A stretch of 14,263 nt of DNA, from NCBI GenBank assembly GCA_011330645.1, contig DRQB01000170.1, positions 1 to 14,263 of the forward strand. The letters are read 5' to 3'. Below are positions 13,580 to 14,263 of this stretch, one piece after another. Within the stretch, counting starts at the first letter, position 1. Each line of letters opens with the position of its first letter. The notes below the pieces were generated by a model, which was not told where the DNA came from, searched no databases, and saw only the letters and a list, made by a program, of their open reading frames with translations. The translations under genes were made by a program, and so were the position numbers. This stretch comes from Campylobacterota bacterium (GTDB taxonomy: Bacteria; Campylobacterota; Campylobacteria; Campylobacterales; Sulfurovaceae).

Positions 13580-14263
13580 CTTCAACTTTATGTTTGCACT
13601 TAAAGCACTCATAGACATCTCCAGCTTTAAGGTGCTTAATCCCCATTGTGTAGTCGCACTCTGGGCACTTTTTATCAACAGGCTCATAGTTAGCGATAAA
13701 TTTACATTTAGGATAGTTGACACAGCCAAAGAATTTGCCACGTCTTCCTTCTCTCTCTTGAAGTTTTCCTCCACATTCAGGACATGGTACGGTTAGCTCT
13801 TTGGCAGGTTCAAGTGATTTGGCATTTTTACATTTAGGGTAGGCAGAACAAGCAAGGAACTTCCCACGCTTCGAGTTCTTGATGACCATCATAGAACCAC
13901 ATTTTTCACACTTCTCATCGGTTTCTTCTGGCCCTTCTACTTCTGTACCATCGGTATTTTTCGTATATTTACATTTAGGAAAATTTGAACAAGCGATAAA
14001 CTCACCATAACGGCCTTTTCGTAAAAGAAGTTCAGACCCACATTTCGGACAGTCTTCTCCCGTAGGGATAGCTACTTTGAGGCTTTTAATATTTTTCTTT
14101 CCCTCTTCTACTTTTTGTAAAAAAGGTGTATAAAATGCTTTCAGAATGGTTTGCCAGTCAGTTTTTCCTTCTGCTACTTCATCGAGTGTCTCTTCCATGT
14201 TTGCAGTAAAGCCAGAGTCTACTATCTCAGGGAAGTGCTCTTCTAGCATTTCTGTAACGGTAA
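13569..14263 (-). CDS. topA: DNA topoisomerase I, C-terminal part with four zinc fingers (partial)
   Basis: The reading frame is open to the window edge on the minus strand, and the N-terminal catalytic part lies beyond 14263. The visible portion starts TVTEMLEEHFPEIVD, then FTANMEETLDEVAEGKTDW, which belongs to the end of the type IA topoisomerase core, so the ATG at 14249 is internal. It is followed by four Cys4 zinc-finger units: CPKCG...CSNFPKC, CEKCG...CSAYPKC, CPECG...CVNYPKC and a shorter last one CPECD...CFKC, ending KHKVEATS. TopA relaxes negative supercoils; the zinc fingers help bind single-stranded DNA. Its stop lies inside the end of the convergent kinase-like gene (11-nt overlap, 13569-13579). 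In C. jejuni topA and bioB are, from memory, neighbours on the same strand; here the SPOR-like pair sits between them. Confidence 0.95.
   Translation of the reverse strand, partial: TVTEMLEEHFPEIVDSGFTANMEETLDEVAEGKTDWQTILKAFYTPFLQKVEEGKKNIKSLKVAIPTGEDCPKCGSELLLRKGRYGEFIACSNFPKCKYTKNTDGTEVEGPEETDEKCEKCGSMMVIKNSKRGKFLACSAYPKCKNAKSLEPAKELTVPCPECGGKLQEREGRRGKFFGCVNYPKCKFIANYEPVDKKCPECDYTMGIKHLKAGDVYECFKCKHKVEATS

Noticed and set aside
14247..14249. ATG at 14249 as the start of a 226-residue zinc-finger protein
   Set aside because: The frame remains open upstream (TVTE...) and the sequence continues the TopA core, so it is an internal Met of a partial topA.
1..14263. CRISPR arrays, tRNA or rRNA genes, insertion sequences, toxin-antitoxin or restriction genes
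   Set aside because: No regularly spaced repeats, cloverleaf-like sequences, transposase motifs or terminal inverted repeats were seen on either strand.

Overview
The window looks like a chromosomal segment of a free-living or vent-type Campylobacterota (Epsilonproteobacteria), most like the Sulfurovum/Sulfurimonas lineage. The clues are AT-rich DNA, an MqnA/MqnD-type menaquinone protein, a short epsilon-type BioB, a four-zinc-finger TopA tail, and the order recA ... eno - FtsB-like - periplasmic K/E-rich protein. From memory, recA-eno plus two small genes is a conserved neighbourhood in Campylobacter and Helicobacter. The genus is inference. No tRNA, rRNA, CRISPR, insertion sequence or phage gene is visible.

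Layout. Bases 1-380 (minus) hold the N-terminal part of a futalosine-pathway menaquinone protein, divergent from recA (586-1620). After recA comes a perfect 11-bp inverted repeat overlapping a predicted promoter. This is followed by a two-gene unit: a regulator with two MerR-like DNA-binding modules, overlapping by 4 nt with an 1152-residue fusion of a lysophospholipid-transporter-like MFS domain, a PlsC acyltransferase and an AMP-binding acyl-ACP synthetase (LplT-Aas type). Then eno (enolase), an FtsB/DivIC-like membrane coiled-coil protein and an exported TolA-like K/E/A-rich protein follow on the plus strand. Convergent to them is a minus-strand pair, bioB and a CPA2-type cation/proton antiporter. 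Divergent from bioB is a second two-gene unit (10468-13579). It encodes a SPOR-like/TM/coiled-coil protein and an 815-residue SPOR-like/TM protein with a histidine-kinase-derived core, two receiver modules and an HPt-like tail. The window ends inside topA (minus, C-terminal zinc fingers).

Most notable. The 815-residue protein has the layout of a hybrid phosphorelay kinase, but nearly every catalytic or phosphoacceptor site is missing: no H box, broken N/G1/G2 boxes, Asp to Lys in receiver 1, and no His in the HPt-like tail. Only receiver 2 is intact. With its paralogous SPOR-like partner it may be a membrane signalling scaffold that reads the cell wall, rather than a kinase. The two accessory units (MerR plus Aas fusion between recA and eno; SPOR pair between bioB and topA) seem to be inserted among conserved housekeeping genes.

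How the genes work together. Most are independent housekeeping functions: respiratory quinone, DNA repair, glycolysis, biotin and DNA topology. A cell-envelope theme links the accessory genes: phospholipid re-acylation, an FtsB-like division protein, a periplasmic TolA-like protein, and SPOR-like proteins possibly sensing peptidoglycan.
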